A stretch of 58,609 bases of DNA from Mycobacteriaceae bacterium (GCA_029977845.1 JAPOKC010000018.1:1-58609), one strand, 5' to 3'; positions 1 through 14,606 are shown, counted from the first letter of the stretch. The notes: a model not told the origin generated them from the sequence alone. A program made the numbers and translations.

Positions 1-1849
1 TGAAGTCCGCAAGTCCATGGGCGATGCGCTCCTCCGGTTGGAACGCCAGCAGGTTCGCGACGTGCTGACCCCGCGCGGCGCGCAGCGCCTCGGGCAGTTC
101 GTAGGCCTTGGCCCGGTACACCCGTCCCTGCGTGGTGAAGAACAGGATCCAGTCGTGGGTCGAGCAGACGAAGAAGTGCCGCACGATGTCGTCCTGCTTG
201 AGAGCCGCGCCCTGCACACCCTTTCCACCGCGCTTCTGACTGCGGTAGAGGTCGGTCTTGGTGCGCTTGGCATAACCGGTCTCGGTGATCGTGACGACCA
301 CCTCCTCGCGGGCGATGAGGTCCTCGTCGGACACCTCGCCCTCGGCGCCGACGATGCGGGTGCGCCGGTCGTCGCCGTGCTTGTCGGCGATCTCGGCGAG
401 CTCGTCGCGCACGATGGCGCGCTGTCGCTCCGGCTTGGCCAGGATGTCCTCGAGGTCGGCGATCTCGCGCTCGATCTCGGCCAGCTGGTCGATGATCTTC
501 TGGCGTTCCAGGGCGGCGAGCCGGCGCAGCTGCATGTCGAGGATGGCCTGCGCCTGGATTTCGTCGATATCCAGCAGGGCGATCAGGCCGTCTCGAGCCA
601 CCTCGACGGTCTCCGAGGCGCGGATCAGGGCGATCACCTCGTCGAGGGCGTCGAGTGCCTTGACCAGACCGCGCAGGATGTGGGCCCGCTCGTTGGCCTT
701 GCGCAGCCGGTAGGTGGTCCGGCGGATGATCACGTCGAGCTGATGCTCGACGTAGTAGCGGATCATCTGGTCCAGACGCAGAGTGCGCGGAACGCCGTCG
801 ACGATCGACAGCATGTTGGCGCCGAAGCTGGTCTGCAGCTGGGTGTGCTTGTAGAGGTTGTTCAGCACCACCTTGGCCACGGCGTCGCGCTTGATCTCCA
901 CGACGATCCGAAGGCCCACCCGGTCACTGGACTGGTCCTCGATGTTCGAGATGCCGGTGAGCTTGCCCTCGCGGACCTGCTCGGCGATCGAGGTGATGAA
1001 GTTGTCGTGGTTGACCTGGTAGGGCAACTCGGTGATGACGATCGAGGTCCGACCGCGCGAGTCCTCCTCGATCTCCACCACACCCCGCATCCGGATCGAA
1101 CCCCGGCCGGTGGTGTAGGCATCGTTGATGCCCTGCGTTCCCACGATCAGTCCCGAGGTCGGGAAGTCCGGGCCCTTCACCCGCTCCATGCACGCGGCGA
1201 GGGTCGATTCCTCGTCGGCGTCGTAGTTCTCCAGGCACCAGTAGACGGCCTCGGCCAGTTCGCGGAGGTTGTGCGGAGGGATGTTGGTGGCCATGCCGAC
1301 GGCGATGCCGCCGGAACCGTTGGCGAGCAGATTCGGGAACCGGCTCGGCAGAACCGTCGGCTCCTGCACCCGGCCGTCGTAGTTCGGAATGAAATCGACT
1401 GTCTCCTCGTCGATTTCACGCAGCATGTCCATGGCCAGCGGGGTCAGCCGAGCCTCGGTGTAACGCATGGCGGCTGGTGGGTCGTTGCCCGGCGAACCGA
1501 AGTTGCCCTGACCGTCCACCAGCGGGTAGCGCAGCGACCACGGCTGGGCCATCCGGACCAGGGTGTCGTAGATCGAGGCGTCACCGTGCGGGTGATAGTT
1601 GCCCATGGTCTCGGCCACCGAACGGGCGGACTTGGCGTGGCTGCGATCGGGCCGGAAACCGGAGTCGTACATCGCGTACAGCACGCGCCGGTGCACCGGC
1701 TTGAGGCCGTCGCGCACCTCGGGCAGTGCGCGTCCGACGATGACGCTCATCGCGTAGTCGATGTAGCTGTTCTGCATCTCCTGCTGGATGTCGACCGGTT
1801 CGATCCGATCGCCGGCAGGTCCGTCGGGCGGCAGAGTGGTGTCAGTCAT
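1..1849 (-). CDS. gyrA: DNA gyrase subunit A (3' end beyond window)
   Basis: Breakage-reunion subunit of DNA gyrase, which introduces negative supercoils ahead of replication. The ATG at 1849 opens a frame that stays open to the window edge (about 616 residues of a usual ~840), so the C-terminal beta-pinwheel is mostly missing. The winged-helix part reads PHGDASIYD at residues 87-95 (quinolone-resistance region) and the catalytic tyrosine lies in AAMRYTE at residue 130. Ala91 occupies the position that is Ser83 in E. coli, as in many mycobacteria. It follows gyrB by 28 bp on the same strand, the usual mycobacterial gyrBA operon. The long opposite-strand frame over this gene is a GC-rich shadow. 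Confidence 0.97.
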   Translation of the reverse strand, partial: MTDTTLPPDGPAGDRIEPVDIQQEMQNSYIDYAMSVIVGRALPEVRDGLKPVHRRVLYAMYDSGFRPDRSHAKSARSVAETMGNYHPHGDASIYDTLVRMAQPWSLRYPLVDGQGNFGSPGNDPPAAMRYTEARLTPLAMDMLREIDEETVDFIPNYDGRVQEPTVLPSRFPNLLANGSGGIAVGMATNIPPHNLRELAEAVYWCLENYDADEESTLAACMERVKGPDFPTSGLIVGTQGINDAYTTGRGSIRMRGVVEIEEDSRGRTSIVITELPYQVNHDNFITSIAEQVREGKLTGISNIEDQSSDRVGLRIVVEIKRDAVAKVVLNNLYKHTQLQTSFGANMLSIVDGVPRTLRLDQMIRYYVEHQLDVIIRRTTYRLRKANERAHILRGLVKALDALDEVIALIRASETVEVARDGLIALLDIDEIQAQAILDMQLRRLAALERQKIIDQLAEIEREIADLEDILAKPERQRAIVRDELAEIADKHGDDRRTRIVGAEGEVSDEDLIAREEVVVTITETGYAKRTKTDLYRSQKRGGKGVQGAALKQDDIVRHFFVCSTHDWILFFTTQGRVYRAKAYELPEALRAARGQHVANLLAFQPEERIAHGLADF

Positions 1850-1877
1850 TTATGTGGTCCCTAGGTGATAAAAGGGG

Positions 1878-4022
<2,145 letters not shown>

Positions 4023-4077
4023 CTATTTGGACCGTGCGCGGAATATTTCGAATCGACATGCGTCAGGACGCTTGACG

Positions 4078-4092
4078 CGCCGGTTTCCGGCG
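4078..4092 (-). terminator. Short hairpin after dciA
   Basis: CGCCGG and CCGGCG are separated by TTT, a perfect 6-bp stem 36 bases beyond the dciA stop. There is no U-tract, so this is only a possible terminator or processing hairpin between dciA and gyrB. Confidence 0.25.
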
Positions 4093-4128
4093 TTCTGGTG
4101 GCGCTGGGGCCACTGTGATAGGGGGTGC

Positions 4129-4686
4129 CTAACCGTAGGTGTCGCGGGGTCCGCGGCCTCGCACATGCAGCGGTCCCTTCCGCCATGACGGGCCCGCCGG
4201 GCCGGTGATCTTCAGGGCGGTGACCACCCCGTCGCCCACCGCCGCGGCGATTTTCGCGATCAGCTGGGCCTGGACCATTCTCAGCTGGGTCGCCCACGCG
4301 GTCGATTCCGCAGATACGTGCAGAACGCCGTCGCGCAGCGCGGTAGGCACTGCGTGTTCGGCGATCTGCTCACCCACGACGGCTTCCCATTCGGCGAACA
4401 CCCTGCCCTCGGCGACCCGCCCCGACCAGCCCCGGGACTTGGCCAACTCGCGGGAAACCCGACCCAGCGGCTGAGGATCACGGCTGTCGGGTCCCGGCCC
4501 CGACCAGCGGCGACGGTTGCCGCGCGGGGCGGCCGCGGGTTGCCGGCCGGGAGAGCGCCGGCCGTGGCCGATGTCCTTACCCTGCCCGCGCGCAGCGGCC
4601 CTGGCCTCCTCCAGCGCTCGGCGCACCAGATCCATCCCGGGCACGTCCTTGAGGTGCTCGGGCGGGGCGTCCTCGTCATCACTCAC
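4129..4686 (-). CDS. dciA: DciA-type DUF721 protein (helicase loader partner)
   Basis: DUF721/DciA family protein of 185 residues, matching the gene between recF and gyrB in mycobacteria (Rv0004 equivalent). DciA proteins contact the replicative helicase DnaB and are needed for helicase operation where DnaC-type loaders are absent. Visible here are a basic, Arg/Gly-rich, probably disordered N-terminal half (to about residue 70) and a C-terminal conserved block around [22 protein letters not shown], the DUF721 core. The GTG start overlaps the recF stop by four bases (GTGA), so translational coupling is likely. The function is by family; no catalytic residues are expected. Confidence 0.9.
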   Translation of the reverse strand: MSDDEDAPPEHLKDVPGMDLVRRALEEARAAARGQGKDIGHGRRSPGRQPAAAPRGNRRRWSGPGPDSRDPQPLGRVSRELAKSRGWSGRVAEGRVFAEWEAVVGEQIAEHAVPTALRDGVLHVSAESTAWATQLRMVQAQLIAKIAAAVGDGVVTALKITGPAGPSWRKGPLHVRGRGPRDTYG

Positions 4687-5828
4687 GAGATCACCTCCGA
4701 TCGCCGGCCACTTTCATCCTCGCGCATCGTGATACCGACCCTGGTGGCATCCCAGTCCGCCGGGATGTCCTCGCCGACGGCCGCCGTCACGAGAACCTGT
4801 TCGGCTGACGCCGCGACCCCCGCCAGCGCGCGGCGGCGGGCGCTGTCGAGTTCGGCGAAGACGTCATCGAGAATCAGGACGGGTTCGCTGCCCTCGGCCC
4901 GCAACAGTTCATAGGCGGACAGTCGCAGGGCCAGTGCCATCGACCACGATTCGCCGTGGCTGGCGAATCCCTTGGCCGGCTGGTCGCCGAGGCGCAACTC
5001 CAGATCGTCCCGGTGCGGGCCGACCAGGCAGACTCCACGGTCGAGTTCGGCAGCACGGCGTCGGGCGAGGCCGGCGAGCATCGCGGCTTCGAGTTCCTCG
5101 AGTTCGGGTTCCTGGCCATCCAGGTCGACACTCGCGCGGTAGCTGATCGCCGCCGCCCGCGATGCCGGGGCCAGAAGCTGGTAGGCCTTCTCGACCTCGG
5201 GTCCGAGAAGGTTGACCAGCTCCAGTCGAGCAGCCATCAGCTGGGCCCCGTGAGCAGCAAGGTGGCCGTCCCACACATCGAGCGTCTCCAGCACGTCGTG
5301 ACCTCCGCGGAAGCGCGCACTGGAAGCGGACTTCAGCAGCGCAGTGCGTTGTTTGAGGACTTTCTCGTAGTCGGCCCGCACGCCGGCCACGGCGGGGCGG
5401 CGAACAGTCGCCAGCTCGTCGAGGTAACGCCGCCGTTCGGCCGGATCACCCCGAACCAGGGCCAAGTCCTCCGGTGCGAACAGCACCGCACGGACCGCAC
5501 CCAGAATTTCTCTGGTGCTACGGACCGGCGACCGGTTCAACCGCGCCTTGTTGGCCCGGCCGGCGGCGATCTCCAGATCGACGGCCAATTCGCGGCCCTC
5601 GTTGACGACGATCGCCGAGACGACTGCACGTTCCGCACCTGCCCGGACGAGCGGGGCATCGGTACCTACCCGGTGTGATCCCAAAGTCGCGCAATACCAC
5701 AGCGCTTCAACAAGATTCGTCTTGCCGAATCCGTTGGCACCGACGAAGACGGTGCGCCCCGGAGTCAACTCCAAGTCGACTTCGGTCCAGGACCGGAAGT
5801 CGTGTAGGGCGAGATGGCGGACGTACAT
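4683..5828 (-). CDS. recF: DNA replication and repair protein RecF
   Basis: SMC-like ATPase that helps load RecA at single-strand gaps. The 381 residues begin [14 protein letters not shown]; Walker A is GANGFGKT at residues 30-37. The ABC signature is in [13 protein letters not shown] and Walker B in [11 protein letters not shown]. It lies 21 bp downstream of dnaN with the gnd gene that some relatives (such as M. smegmatis) have here being absent. The stop overlaps the dciA start. Confidence 0.96.
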   Translation of the reverse strand: MYVRHLALHDFRSWTEVDLELTPGRTVFVGANGFGKTNLVEALWYCATLGSHRVGTDAPLVRAGAERAVVSAIVVNEGRELAVDLEIAAGRANKARLNRSPVRSTREILGAVRAVLFAPEDLALVRGDPAERRRYLDELATVRRPAVAGVRADYEKVLKQRTALLKSASSARFRGGHDVLETLDVWDGHLAAHGAQLMAARLELVNLLGPEVEKAYQLLAPASRAAAISYRASVDLDGQEPELEELEAAMLAGLARRRAAELDRGVCLVGPHRDDLELRLGDQPAKGFASHGESWSMALALRLSAYELLRAEGSEPVLILDDVFAELDSARRRALAGVAASAEQVLVTAAVGEDIPADWDATRVGITMREDESGRRSEVIS

Positions 5829-5849
5829 CGTGGGCGCTTGGCGCCTAGG

Positions 5850-7040
5850 TCAGCCGGGTAACCGGACCGGCATGAGGAGATACACGTAATCGGTGTCGAT
5901 CGCGGTGAAAGGTCCCGCGCCGCTGATGTCGGTGTCATCACCGGCCGGTCGCAGGACTGCGGGTTTGCTCGCGGTGGTGAAACCGAAGGTGACGCGATCG
6001 CTGTGTAGGGACCCGAGCCCGTCGGTCAGGTATGTCGGATTGAACGCGATGGTCAGCGGTTCGCCGGCGAAATCGACTTCGAGGTCTTCTTCGGCCAGAC
6101 CGACTCCGTCCGCACCGCCGGCGGCCAGGTGCAGAACATCAGGGGCGAATTCCATTCGCACCTGAGCGCCCCGGTCGGCTACCAGCGCGACACGTTTGAT
6201 GGCGTCGCTGAGTTCAGCCACTCCGACGGTCGCCAATGCGGTGTGCTCGGCCGGCAACAGTTGACGGAATTTCGGGAACTCCGTATCGAGCAACCGGGTG
6301 GTGCTGCGCTTGCCGGCGCTGCGAATACCCAGCAGACGATCCTCGCCGACGGTGGCGCCAGTACCCAACGCCAGATGGACGTCGGAGCCCGGCGTCACTG
6401 CCTTGGCCGCCTCGGCGAGGGTCCGCGCCGGAACCAGCACCGCGGCGTCCACACCGGGGGCGTTGGTCGACCAGGTCAACTCCCGGACAGCAAGCCGGAA
6501 TCGGTCCGTGGCGGCAAGCACCACTTTGTCGCCCGCAATCTCGACCCGGATGCCGGTGAGCATAGGCAGGGTGTCATCGCGGCCGGCCGCGACAGCGACC
6601 TGACCCACCGCCTCGGTGAACAGATCGGCCGCGACCACACCGGTCTCTGCCGGCAGGGCTGGCAGAGCCGGATAGTCCTCGACTGGCATCGCCGGCAGGG
6701 AGAATTTCGCACTCCCGCAGGTCAGAAGAACCCGGTTACCGTCGACACTGACGTCAACGGGTTTGGCCGGGAGGGCCCGGGTGATGTCGGACAACAGCCG
6801 CCCGGAGACCAGAACGGTTCCCGGAGAAGCGATTTCGGCGGGAATCACGACTTCGCTGGAAACGTCGTAATCGAAACCGGCGATGGTGAGACCCTCATCG
6901 GATCCGGTGATCAGCACGCCGGCCAGAACCGGAACCGTCGGGCGGTTGGGCAGGCTGCGGGCCACCCAGGCCACCGCATCGGCGAAATCTTCCCGGACGA
7001 GGCGAAACTTCAGATCCGAGCCCACCGTCGTGGTCCCCAC
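5850..7040 (-). CDS. dnaN: DNA polymerase III beta sliding clamp
   Basis: Ring-shaped processivity clamp for the replicative polymerase. The frame is open from 7070, but the GTG at 7040 starts at [19 protein letters not shown], which aligns with the mycobacterial N-terminus and gives 396 residues (usual ~397-402). A GAAGGGA stands 11 bases upstream. Conserved stretches include [33 protein letters not shown] and the C-terminal [12 protein letters not shown] that lines the hydrophobic peptide-binding pocket. Next upstream is the oriC spacer and dnaA; next downstream is recF. Confidence 0.95.
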   Translation of the reverse strand: MGTTTVGSDLKFRLVREDFADAVAWVARSLPNRPTVPVLAGVLITGSDEGLTIAGFDYDVSSEVVIPAEIASPGTVLVSGRLLSDITRALPAKPVDVSVDGNRVLLTCGSAKFSLPAMPVEDYPALPALPAETGVVAADLFTEAVGQVAVAAGRDDTLPMLTGIRVEIAGDKVVLAATDRFRLAVRELTWSTNAPGVDAAVLVPARTLAEAAKAVTPGSDVHLALGTGATVGEDRLLGIRSAGKRSTTRLLDTEFPKFRQLLPAEHTALATVGVAELSDAIKRVALVADRGAQVRMEFAPDVLHLAAGGADGVGLAEEDLEVDFAGEPLTIAFNPTYLTDGLGSLHSDRVTFGFTTASKPAVLRPAGDDTDISGAGPFTAIDTDYVYLLMPVRLPG

Positions 7041-7202
7041 GTTCAATCGTGTCCCTTCATCACCCAGCAACGCCGCCTGACATCGCGCGGCTCATGACCA
7101 AACCGTAGAGCGTCGGCGATCATCTTGAACGCTAAACGCCGTGGCTGACAAGCCTGGTCTCAGCGGTCGCCGAGAGGGCCGGCCGAGGTTTTCCCCAACA
7201 GT

Positions 7203-7235
7203 CTTCTTCTGAAAGAAATTCATTGAATTACTGAC
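7203..7235. other. AT-rich candidate DNA unwinding element
   Basis: The run from CTTCTTCTGAAAG to TTGAATTACTGAC is the most AT-rich part of the oriC spacer and sits at the edge of the DnaA-box cluster. That position suits a duplex unwinding element. This is inference from composition only. Confidence 0.45.
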
Positions 7236-7262
7236 AGCAACAGTAGTAGGTGCTGTGGAAGT

Positions 7263-7358
7263 TGTGGATCAACGGGTATCGGTGCTGTTGAAATGGGGTG
7301 CGACATTGTGGATGAAATGTGGATGGCTGTGGATCGCGGCGGGGCGGTCTGTGGACAG
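7263..7358 (-). promoter_or_regulatory. DnaA box cluster in oriC
   Basis: Five nonamers lie within 96 bp and read, on the minus strand, TGATCCACA, TCATCCACA, CCATCCACA, CGATCCACA and CTGTCCACA. All point the same way, and the middle three are spaced 10-11 bp apart, which would place DnaA on one helical face. Two further boxes flank the cluster at 7254-7262 (ACTTCCACA) and 7409-7417 (TTTTCCACA, plus strand). Confidence 0.85.
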
Positions 7359-7523
7359 CCCGGGGTTGTGCGGTGATGTTCAGCCCTGCAGTGGTGTTCA
7401 TCCGAGGGTTTTCCACAAGGTCTGCACAGCCGTGGCTGTTAATGGTGTTGCGGAAGCGGCCAAAGTTTTTCCGGTGGAGCGATCGATTTCCGGCTTTGGG
7501 GCGGCCCGCGCGCCGGGCAAACT

Positions 7524-9005
7524 TCACCGTTTGGAGCGTTGACGGATCCGGGTGGTGAGTTCTTTGACGTGATCGAAGATCTCGCGACGGTAGGCCATCT
7601 CGTTGAGGATCTTCTTCTGGGCATACATGACGGTGGTGTGATCGCGTCCGAAAGCCTGGCCGATCTTTGGCAGCGAGAGATCGGTGAGCTCTCGGCAGAG
7701 ATACATCGCGATCTGCCGGGATTGGGCCAGCGCTCGGGTTTTGCCTGGTCCGCGGAGTTCTTCAACGCTGGTGTCGAAGTATTCCGCGGTGGCCGCCATG
7801 ATGGTGGCCGAGCTGATTTGGGTGGTGCCGGCATCGGCGATCAGGTCCCGCAGCACGATCTCGGCCAGCGCGGTGTCGATCGGGCTGCGGTTCAGTGACG
7901 CGAACGCCGTCACCCGGATCAGGGCGCCCTCGAGTTCGCGAATGTTGCGTTCGATGCTGCTGGCGATCAGTTCGAGGACGTCATCAGGCACGTCGAGCCG
8001 TTCCATCTGTGCTTTTTTGCGCAGAATGGCGATTCGGGTCTCCAGTTCGGGGGGCTGGACGTCGGTGATCAGTCCCCACTCGAACCGGGTGCGCAGACGG
8101 TCCTCGAGGGTGGCCAGCTGTTTCGGCGGACGGTCGGAGGAGATGACGATCTGTTTGTTGGCGTTGTGCAGGGTGTTGAAGGTATGGAAGAACTCTTCCT
8201 GGATGCCCTCCTTACCCTCGATGAACTGAATGTCGTCGACGAGCAAGACGTCGATGTCGCGGTAACTGCGTTTGAATGCCACCCGGCGGTCGTCGCGCAG
8301 TGAGTTGATGAAATCGTTGGTGAATTCCTCGGTGGAGACGTACTTGACGCGCAACCCGGGGAACAGCCGCTGGGCGTAGTTGCCGGCAGCATGCAGCAGG
8401 TGGGTTTTTCCCAGGCCGGATTCTCCCCAGATGAACAAGGGGTTGTAGGCGCGGGCCGGCGCTTCGGCGATCGCCAGGGCCGCGGCATGCGCGAATCGAT
8501 TTGAGGCGCCGATGATGAAGGTTTCGAAGGTGTATCTGCGGTTGAGACTGTTGGCGGCGGGTTCCCCGGACTCGCCGTCACGCGGCCGCTCGATGAAGTA
8601 GCTGGGCCAGCTTTCATGTGCGCTGGCCAGGGCCTCGCTGGCTTCATCGACCTCGTCGAGGTCGGATTCGATGACGCCGGGGTAACCATCGGTGGCGTCT
8701 GGTCCGGTTGGTTCGATGCGAACACCCAGCTCGACCCGCTGTCCGAGGCGCCGACTGAGCGCATCGACGATGGGGGTCCGGAGATGCCGTTCGATTTCGT
8801 TCTGAACGAACGGGCTCGGCACCGAGAGCAGGGCAAATCCTTCGGCGATGGTCAGGGGCCGGACGAGTTTGAGCCAGGCTCGCTGTTGCGGGGTGAGAGG
8901 ACTTTCGACAATGGTGTCGCCGGACGCGCCGTCCGGGTCACCGTTGAGTTCGGCGACGACCGAACCCCAGACGGAGGCGAAATCGGAACCGGGATCATCA
9001 CCCAA
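7524..9005 (-). CDS. dnaA: Chromosomal replication initiator DnaA
   Basis: AAA+ initiator that binds DnaA boxes at oriC and opens the duplex. The product has 493 residues. The N-terminal domain contains [15 protein letters not shown] and is followed by an acidic linker. The ATPase core has Walker [13 protein letters not shown], Walker [11 protein letters not shown] and the RELEGALIR arginine-finger region. Domain IV has [13 protein letters not shown], the DNA-binding helix-turn-helix. The start is TTG at 9005, as in M. tuberculosis dnaA, with a G-rich AS site (GGGGGA) upstream. Perfect DnaA boxes lie within 90 bp of the start, consistent with autoregulation. Confidence 0.97.
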   Translation of the reverse strand: MGDDPGSDFASVWGSVVAELNGDPDGASGDTIVESPLTPQQRAWLKLVRPLTIAEGFALLSVPSPFVQNEIERHLRTPIVDALSRRLGQRVELGVRIEPTGPDATDGYPGVIESDLDEVDEASEALASAHESWPSYFIERPRDGESGEPAANSLNRRYTFETFIIGASNRFAHAAALAIAEAPARAYNPLFIWGESGLGKTHLLHAAGNYAQRLFPGLRVKYVSTEEFTNDFINSLRDDRRVAFKRSYRDIDVLLVDDIQFIEGKEGIQEEFFHTFNTLHNANKQIVISSDRPPKQLATLEDRLRTRFEWGLITDVQPPELETRIAILRKKAQMERLDVPDDVLELIASSIERNIRELEGALIRVTAFASLNRSPIDTALAEIVLRDLIADAGTTQISSATIMAATAEYFDTSVEELRGPGKTRALAQSRQIAMYLCRELTDLSLPKIGQAFGRDHTTVMYAQKKILNEMAYRREIFDHVKELTTRIRQRSKR

Positions 9006-9058
9006 TGACGGATCCCCCAGTTCAGATCATTGCGACGAAAAAGAATTCCCACCCGAAA

Positions 9059-9089
9059 CTGTCCACATAGTTATCCACAGTTGTGTACA
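9059..9089 (+). promoter_or_regulatory. DnaA boxes upstream of dnaA
   Basis: CTGTCCACA at 9059-9067 and a perfect TTATCCACA at 9071-9079 stand 54-74 bp upstream of the dnaA TTG, followed by the weaker TTGTGTACA at 9081-9089. They probably mediate DnaA autoregulation of its own promoter and may also be part of a bipartite origin. The rest of the 432-bp dnaA-rpmH spacer holds the rpmH promoter and no further gene that I can support. Confidence 0.8.
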
Positions 9090-9264
9090 GGGCCGGGCGG
9101 CCCTAGTTCGCAGCGTATCGGCAGTAAATGTCTATAAGCGGCGGTTCTTGGGAACTGGTCCCCGAGTCGCTGCTGTGCCAGAAGCTAACAGGTTTCTCGC
9201 TGCGAGCCAACAGGTGACCGGAGAAAGGGGCAAGCTCGCCGGACAACAGTCCGGTTAGTACGGT

Positions 9265-9293
9265 TTGACCTGCGCAAGTGCGGTCAGTACCCT
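9265..9293 (+). promoter_or_regulatory. Sigma-A-type promoter for rpmH operon
   Basis: TTGACC at 9265-9270 and TACCCT at 9288-9293 are separated by exactly 17 bases, a strong housekeeping promoter pointing toward rpmH. A start point near 9300 would give a leader of about 135 bases before rpmH. Confidence 0.65.
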
Positions 9294-9437
9294 CGGATAG
9301 TCGCTCGAATGTGGCGATACGGCAGCGACCGGGACTCCCGGGACCGCGCCGGTTAGGGCAAAGCTGAGCAACAGCGACCAGCGTTTCCTGGGCTTTCCGG
9401 GGAGGCGCGGGGCTGCTAAGGACGAGGAGACACAGCC

Positions 9438-9581
9438 GTGGCCAAGGGCAAGCGGACCTTCCAGCCGAACAACCGTCGGCGGGCAAGGGTTCATGGTTTC
9501 CGGCTCAGGATGCGCACTCGTGCCGGCCGGGCGATCGTTTCCGGTCGCCGTCGCAAGGGCCGCCGTTCACTGACTGCCTGA
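9438..9581 (+). CDS. rpmH: 50S ribosomal protein L34
   Basis: A 47-residue, extremely basic protein. It begins [20 protein letters not shown] and ends KGRRSLTA, the full L34 pattern. The start is GTG at 9438, preceded by GAGGAGA 7-8 bases upstream. It is the first gene of the plus-strand rpmH-rnpA-yidD-yidC-jag series leading away from dnaA. L34 sits in the large subunit. Confidence 0.97.
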   Translation: MAKGKRTFQPNNRRRARVHGFRLRMRTRAGRAIVSGRRRKGRRSLTA

Positions 9582-9598
9582 CCTACCGGTCACTCGGC

Positions 9599-9955
9599 GT
9601 GCTCCCGGCTCGATACCGGATGACGCGGTCTGCAGACTTCGGAACCACCGTGAAACGGGGTGTTCGAGCTGTGCAGCCGGATCTCGTTGTGCACATGCAC
9701 CGCAATACCGGTGTTCACGACGGTCCGCGGGTGGGTTTGGTGGTCACCAAGGCGATCGGTGGTGCGGTGGAACGTCACCGGGTGGCGCGGAGGTTGCGCC
9801 ACGCGGCGCGCGGGGTAGTCGGCGCCCTGGCGCCGACCGACCACATGGTGATCCGCGCACTGCCAGGTAGCTTGCGCGCGAAACCTGAACTGCTGCAACA
9901 GGAATTGGCGTCCGCGGTGGATCACGCCCGGCAGCTGATGGAGCGTGCCGGGTGA
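9599..9955 (+). CDS. rnpA: Ribonuclease P protein component
   Basis: Protein subunit of RNase P, which trims the 5' leader from pre-tRNAs. The 118 residues contain the family signature [25 protein letters not shown] (as in the RNase P motif R-x2-K-R-x2-R-R-x-R), and the N-terminus RMTRSADF. The GTG at 9599 is 17 bp after the rpmH stop; the stop overlaps the yidD start by four bases. Confidence 0.95.
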   Translation: MLPARYRMTRSADFGTTVKRGVRAVQPDLVVHMHRNTGVHDGPRVGLVVTKAIGGAVERHRVARRLRHAARGVVGALAPTDHMVIRALPGSLRAKPELLQQELASAVDHARQLMERAG

Positions 9956-10239
9956 CGCCAGACAACAGAAGCGGCCCGGCGAGGATCGTCATCGCGGCGA
10001 TTCAGCTGTATCGGAACATGATTTCGCCGTTGCGTCCGCCCACGTGCCGCTTCACCCCGACCTGCAGTCAGTACGCGGTGGATGCGCTGACCACCTATGG
10101 CGCATTCCGCGGCATTTGGCTGGCGTTGGTCAGACTCGCGAAGTGCGGTCCCTGGCACAGCGGGGGATGGGACCCGATTCCCGAACGTTCGGACGCCGGC
10201 GACGGCTCGAGACCGGAGCTCAGGAGCGCCGATGTTTAA
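9952..10239 (+). CDS. yidD: Membrane protein insertion efficiency factor YidD
   Basis: Small peripheral membrane protein that assists YidC-dependent insertion. The 95 residues contain the family core [27 protein letters not shown] with its conserved cysteines and later [14 protein letters not shown]. The GTG start shares GTGA with the rnpA stop, and the yidC ATG lies 8 bp before the yidD stop. The three genes are therefore tightly coupled. Confidence 0.93.
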   Translation: MTPDNRSGPARIVIAAIQLYRNMISPLRPPTCRFTPTCSQYAVDALTTYGAFRGIWLALVRLAKCGPWHSGGWDPIPERSDAGDGSRPELRSADV

Positions 10240-11281
10240 CTGGTTCAGCCTCGACTACATCTACTACCCGGTGTCGGGGATCATGTGGCTCTGGTACAAG
10301 CTCTTCGGCCTGTTCCTGGGACCGAGCAGCTTTTTCGCCTGGGCGCTGTCGGTGATGTTCCTCGTCTTCACTCTGCGGGCGCTGCTGTACAAACCTTTCG
10401 TTCGGCAGATCCGCACCACCCGGCAGATGCAGGAACTGCAGCCGCAGATCAAGGCGCTGCAGAAGAAGTACGGCAAGGACCGCCAGCGGATGGCACTGGA
10501 GATGCAGAAGCTCCAGCGTGAACACGGCTTCAATCCCATCCTCGGCTGCTTGCCGATGCTGGCCCAGATCCCGGTCTTCCTCGGCCTCTACCACGTGCTG
10601 GCCTCGTTCAACCGGACGCAGAGCGGTTTCGGTCGGCTCGGGCTGTCGGTCGAAGAGAACCGGAAACTGGGCAATTACGTTTTCAGCGCATCCGACGTCG
10701 GAAACTTCCTCGATGCCCATCTGTTCGGCGCCCCGATCGGCGCCTCGATGACGCAGCAGGTGGGTCTGGAGGCCTTTACGGAGTTCAGCCGACCGGCGGT
10801 GGCTGCGGTGTCCATTCCGCTGATGATCCTGGCCGGCATCGCCACCTACTTCAACAGCCGGGCCTCCATCGCCCGGCAGAGCCCGGAAGCGGCGGCCAAC
10901 CCGCAGACCGCGTTGATGAACAAGCTTGCGCTGTATGTGTTTCCGCTGGGTGTCGTCGTCGGCGGCCCGTTCCTGCCGATCGCCATCATCATCTACTGGG
11001 TTTCCAACAACATCTGGACCTTCGGCCAGCAGCACCTGGTGTTCGGCAAGATCGAGAAAGAGGAAGAGGCCAAGAAGGAGGAGGCGCTGGCCCGCCGTTC
11101 CGCCAACGCGCCCGCCCCGGGAGCCAAACCCATCAAGGGCCGCAAGAGCCCGGTGGTGCCGGAAGAGGCCCCCGACGGCGACGAGAGCGACCCGGCCCCG
11201 GACGGCGGGTCCGCCGCCGCACCCGAGGCCGCGAACCGCACGCCGCGACCCGGCGCGCGCCCCAAGAAACGTAAGCGTTGA
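10232..11281 (+). CDS. yidC: Membrane protein insertase YidC/Oxa1
   Basis: Inserts proteins into the cytoplasmic membrane, alone or with SecYEG. I take the ATG at 10232 (349 residues), starting [16 protein letters not shown] with a first membrane segment. A long charged cytoplasmic loop follows ([20 protein letters not shown]), then the conserved [20 protein letters not shown], and further hydrophobic segments near residues 190-280. The tail is charged and Pro/Ala-rich, ending in RPKKRKR-like basic residues. Longer frames that start upstream overlap yidD and are rejected. Confidence 0.94.
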   Translation: MFNWFSLDYIYYPVSGIMWLWYKLFGLFLGPSSFFAWALSVMFLVFTLRALLYKPFVRQIRTTRQMQELQPQIKALQKKYGKDRQRMALEMQKLQREHGFNPILGCLPMLAQIPVFLGLYHVLASFNRTQSGFGRLGLSVEENRKLGNYVFSASDVGNFLDAHLFGAPIGASMTQQVGLEAFTEFSRPAVAAVSIPLMILAGIATYFNSRASIARQSPEAAANPQTALMNKLALYVFPLGVVVGGPFLPIAIIIYWVSNNIWTFGQQHLVFGKIEKEEEAKKEEALARRSANAPAPGAKPIKGRKSPVVPEEAPDGDESDPAPDGGSAAAPEAANRTPRPGARPKKRKR

Positions 11282-11310
11282 CCGGATACGTCCGGGCAGA
11301 AGAGGAAGAG

Positions 11311-11841
11311 ATGGACATGACTGAGACTGCGCCAGAAGAAGCCGCACCCGAGGCCCCCGTTCGCAAGGGAGTCGACCAGGAGGACCGGTTGGTCGCCGAG
11401 GGCGAAATCGCCGGCGATTACCTGGAGGAACTGCTTGACCTGCTCGATTTCGACGGGGACATCGACCTCGACGTCGAGGGCGACCGGGCGATCGTGAGCA
11501 TCGACGGCGGCGACGACCTGTCCAAGTTGGTCGGCCGCCGCGGCGAGGTACTCGATGCGTTGCAGGAGCTGACCCGGCTGGCGGTGCACCAGAAGACCGG
11601 CGAGCGCAGCCGGTTGATGCTCGACATCGCCAGCTGGCGCCGCCGGCGCCGCGACGAGCTCAGCGCCTTGGGCAGCAAGGTCGCACGACGGGTCGCCGAG
11701 TCCGGCGAGCGCGAAGAGCTGGCGCCGATGACCCCCTTCGAGCGGAAGATCGTGCACGACGCCGTGGCCGCCGTGCAGGGCGTGCATAGTGAGAGCGAGG
11801 GCGTGGAACCGTCGCGACGGGTCGTGGTCCTGAAGGACTGA
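11311..11841 (+). CDS. jag: Jag/KhpB-family R3H RNA-binding protein
   Basis: RNA-binding protein of the Jag/KhpB (EloR) family, linked in other bacteria to cell elongation and division. From the ATG at 11311 there are 176 residues. An acidic N-terminus leads to VAEGEIAGDYLEELLDLLDF, a KH domain with LVGRRGEVLDALQELTRLAV, and a C-terminal R3H domain with MTPFERKIVHDAVAAV and HSESEG. GAGG stands 5 bases before the chosen start. Alternatives are a TTG at 11278 that overlaps the yidC stop and the ATG at 11317. Confidence 0.9.
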   Translation: MDMTETAPEEAAPEAPVRKGVDQEDRLVAEGEIAGDYLEELLDLLDFDGDIDLDVEGDRAIVSIDGGDDLSKLVGRRGEVLDALQELTRLAVHQKTGERSRLMLDIASWRRRRRDELSALGSKVARRVAESGEREELAPMTPFERKIVHDAVAAVQGVHSESEGVEPSRRVVVLKD

Positions 11842-13504
<1,663 letters not shown>

Positions 13505-13508
<4 letters not shown>

Positions 13509-14467
13509 GCCAGTCGTCCAAGCGCAAGGGCGGCCTCGGCCGCGGTCTGGCGTCGCTCATCCCGACCGGACCGTCCGACGGCGGCCCGCGGCTGGGCCAG
13601 GCGGCCGCCGATGTGGTCATCGGCGGCGGCACGCCGGTGGCCGCTGCGGAGGCCGGAATGGGTGCGGTCTACCGGGAGCTCGATCCGACCTCGATCGAGC
13701 CGAACCCGCGCCAGCCGCGGCAGGTTTTCGACGAGGAAGCGCTCGCCGAGCTGGTGCACTCCATCCGCGAGTTCGGACTCATGCAGCCGATCGTGGTCCG
13801 CGATGTCGGCGGGGGCCGCTACCAGCTGATCATGGGGGAGCGGCGCTGGCGGGCGGCTCAGCGCGCCGGGCTGACCGCCATCCCGGCGATCGTTCGGGAG
13901 ACCAGCGACAACGATCTGCTCCGGGACGCACTGCTGGAGAACATCCACCGGGCGCAGTTGAATCCGTTGGAAGAGGCGGCCGCCTATCAGCAGCTCCTCG
14001 ACGAGTTCGAGGTCACCCACGAGGAACTCGCCAGCCGGATCGGCCGATCCAGGCCGGTCATCACCAACATGATCAGGCTGCTGAAGTTGCCCATCGCTGT
14101 CCAGCGCCGGGTCGCAGCGGGTGTGTTGTCGGCGGGTCATGCTCGGGCCCTGCTGGCTCTGGAATCCGGACCGGAAGCGCAGGAGGAACTCGCCGCCCGG
14201 GTGGTGGCCGAGGGACTCTCGGTGCGGGCCACCGAGGAGGCGGTGACCCTGGCCAATCGAGGGGAGGGCAAGAATCCGGCCAAGCCCCGTCGCAAGCCGA
14301 TCCAGATGCCGGGCCTCCAGGATGTCGCGGAGCGGCTGTCGGGAACCTACGACACCCGGGTGACGGTCAGTCTCGGCAAGCGCAAAGGCAAGATCGTCGT
14401 GGAATTCGGCTCGGTGGAGGATCTGCACCGGATCGTGGGTCTGATGGACCCTTCCGCCGGCAAATAG
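13505..14467 (+). CDS. parB: Chromosome partitioning protein ParB
   Basis: CTP-dependent DNA clamp that loads at parS and spreads. The 320 residues begin with a short basic segment [15 protein letters not shown] that in other ParBs binds ParA. The CTPase motif is [10 protein letters not shown], preceded by QPIVVRD. The parS-reading helix-turn-helix is in [24 protein letters not shown]-terminal dimerisation domain ends [16 protein letters not shown]. The ATG shares ATGA with the parA stop. Confidence 0.96.
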
Positions 14468-14606
14468 TTAAGCACTAGACACCAGACAGTTACGTCACTG
14501 TGACAAAACTATCTCGCCGGGCGGCCGGGTGTCTGTCGTATGCTGCGAATTCCCTACGGGCACAACGGAATTGCAGAGCGACAGGGCTTTTCGTCGTTGG
14601 CTCTCC

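Larger units (their letters stand above)
7041..7523. other. oriC: Probable chromosomal origin (oriC)
   Basis: This 483-bp spacer between dnaA and dnaN has no gene and is the standard site of mycobacterial oriC. It contains at least seven DnaA-box-like nonamers (7254-7262, 7263-7271, 7307-7315, 7318-7326, 7328-7336, 7350-7358, 7409-7417), nearly all in the same orientation, read on the minus strand as NNNTCCACA. An AT-rich stretch at about 7203-7235 on the dnaN side could be the unwinding element. The identification rests on position, box density and the gene neighbours. Confidence 0.9.

Noticed and set aside
17..1864. 615-residue plus-strand frame over gyrA
   Set aside because: Antisense shadow of gyrA; no family features, Leu/Val/Asp-biased as expected from GC-rich opposite-strand reading.
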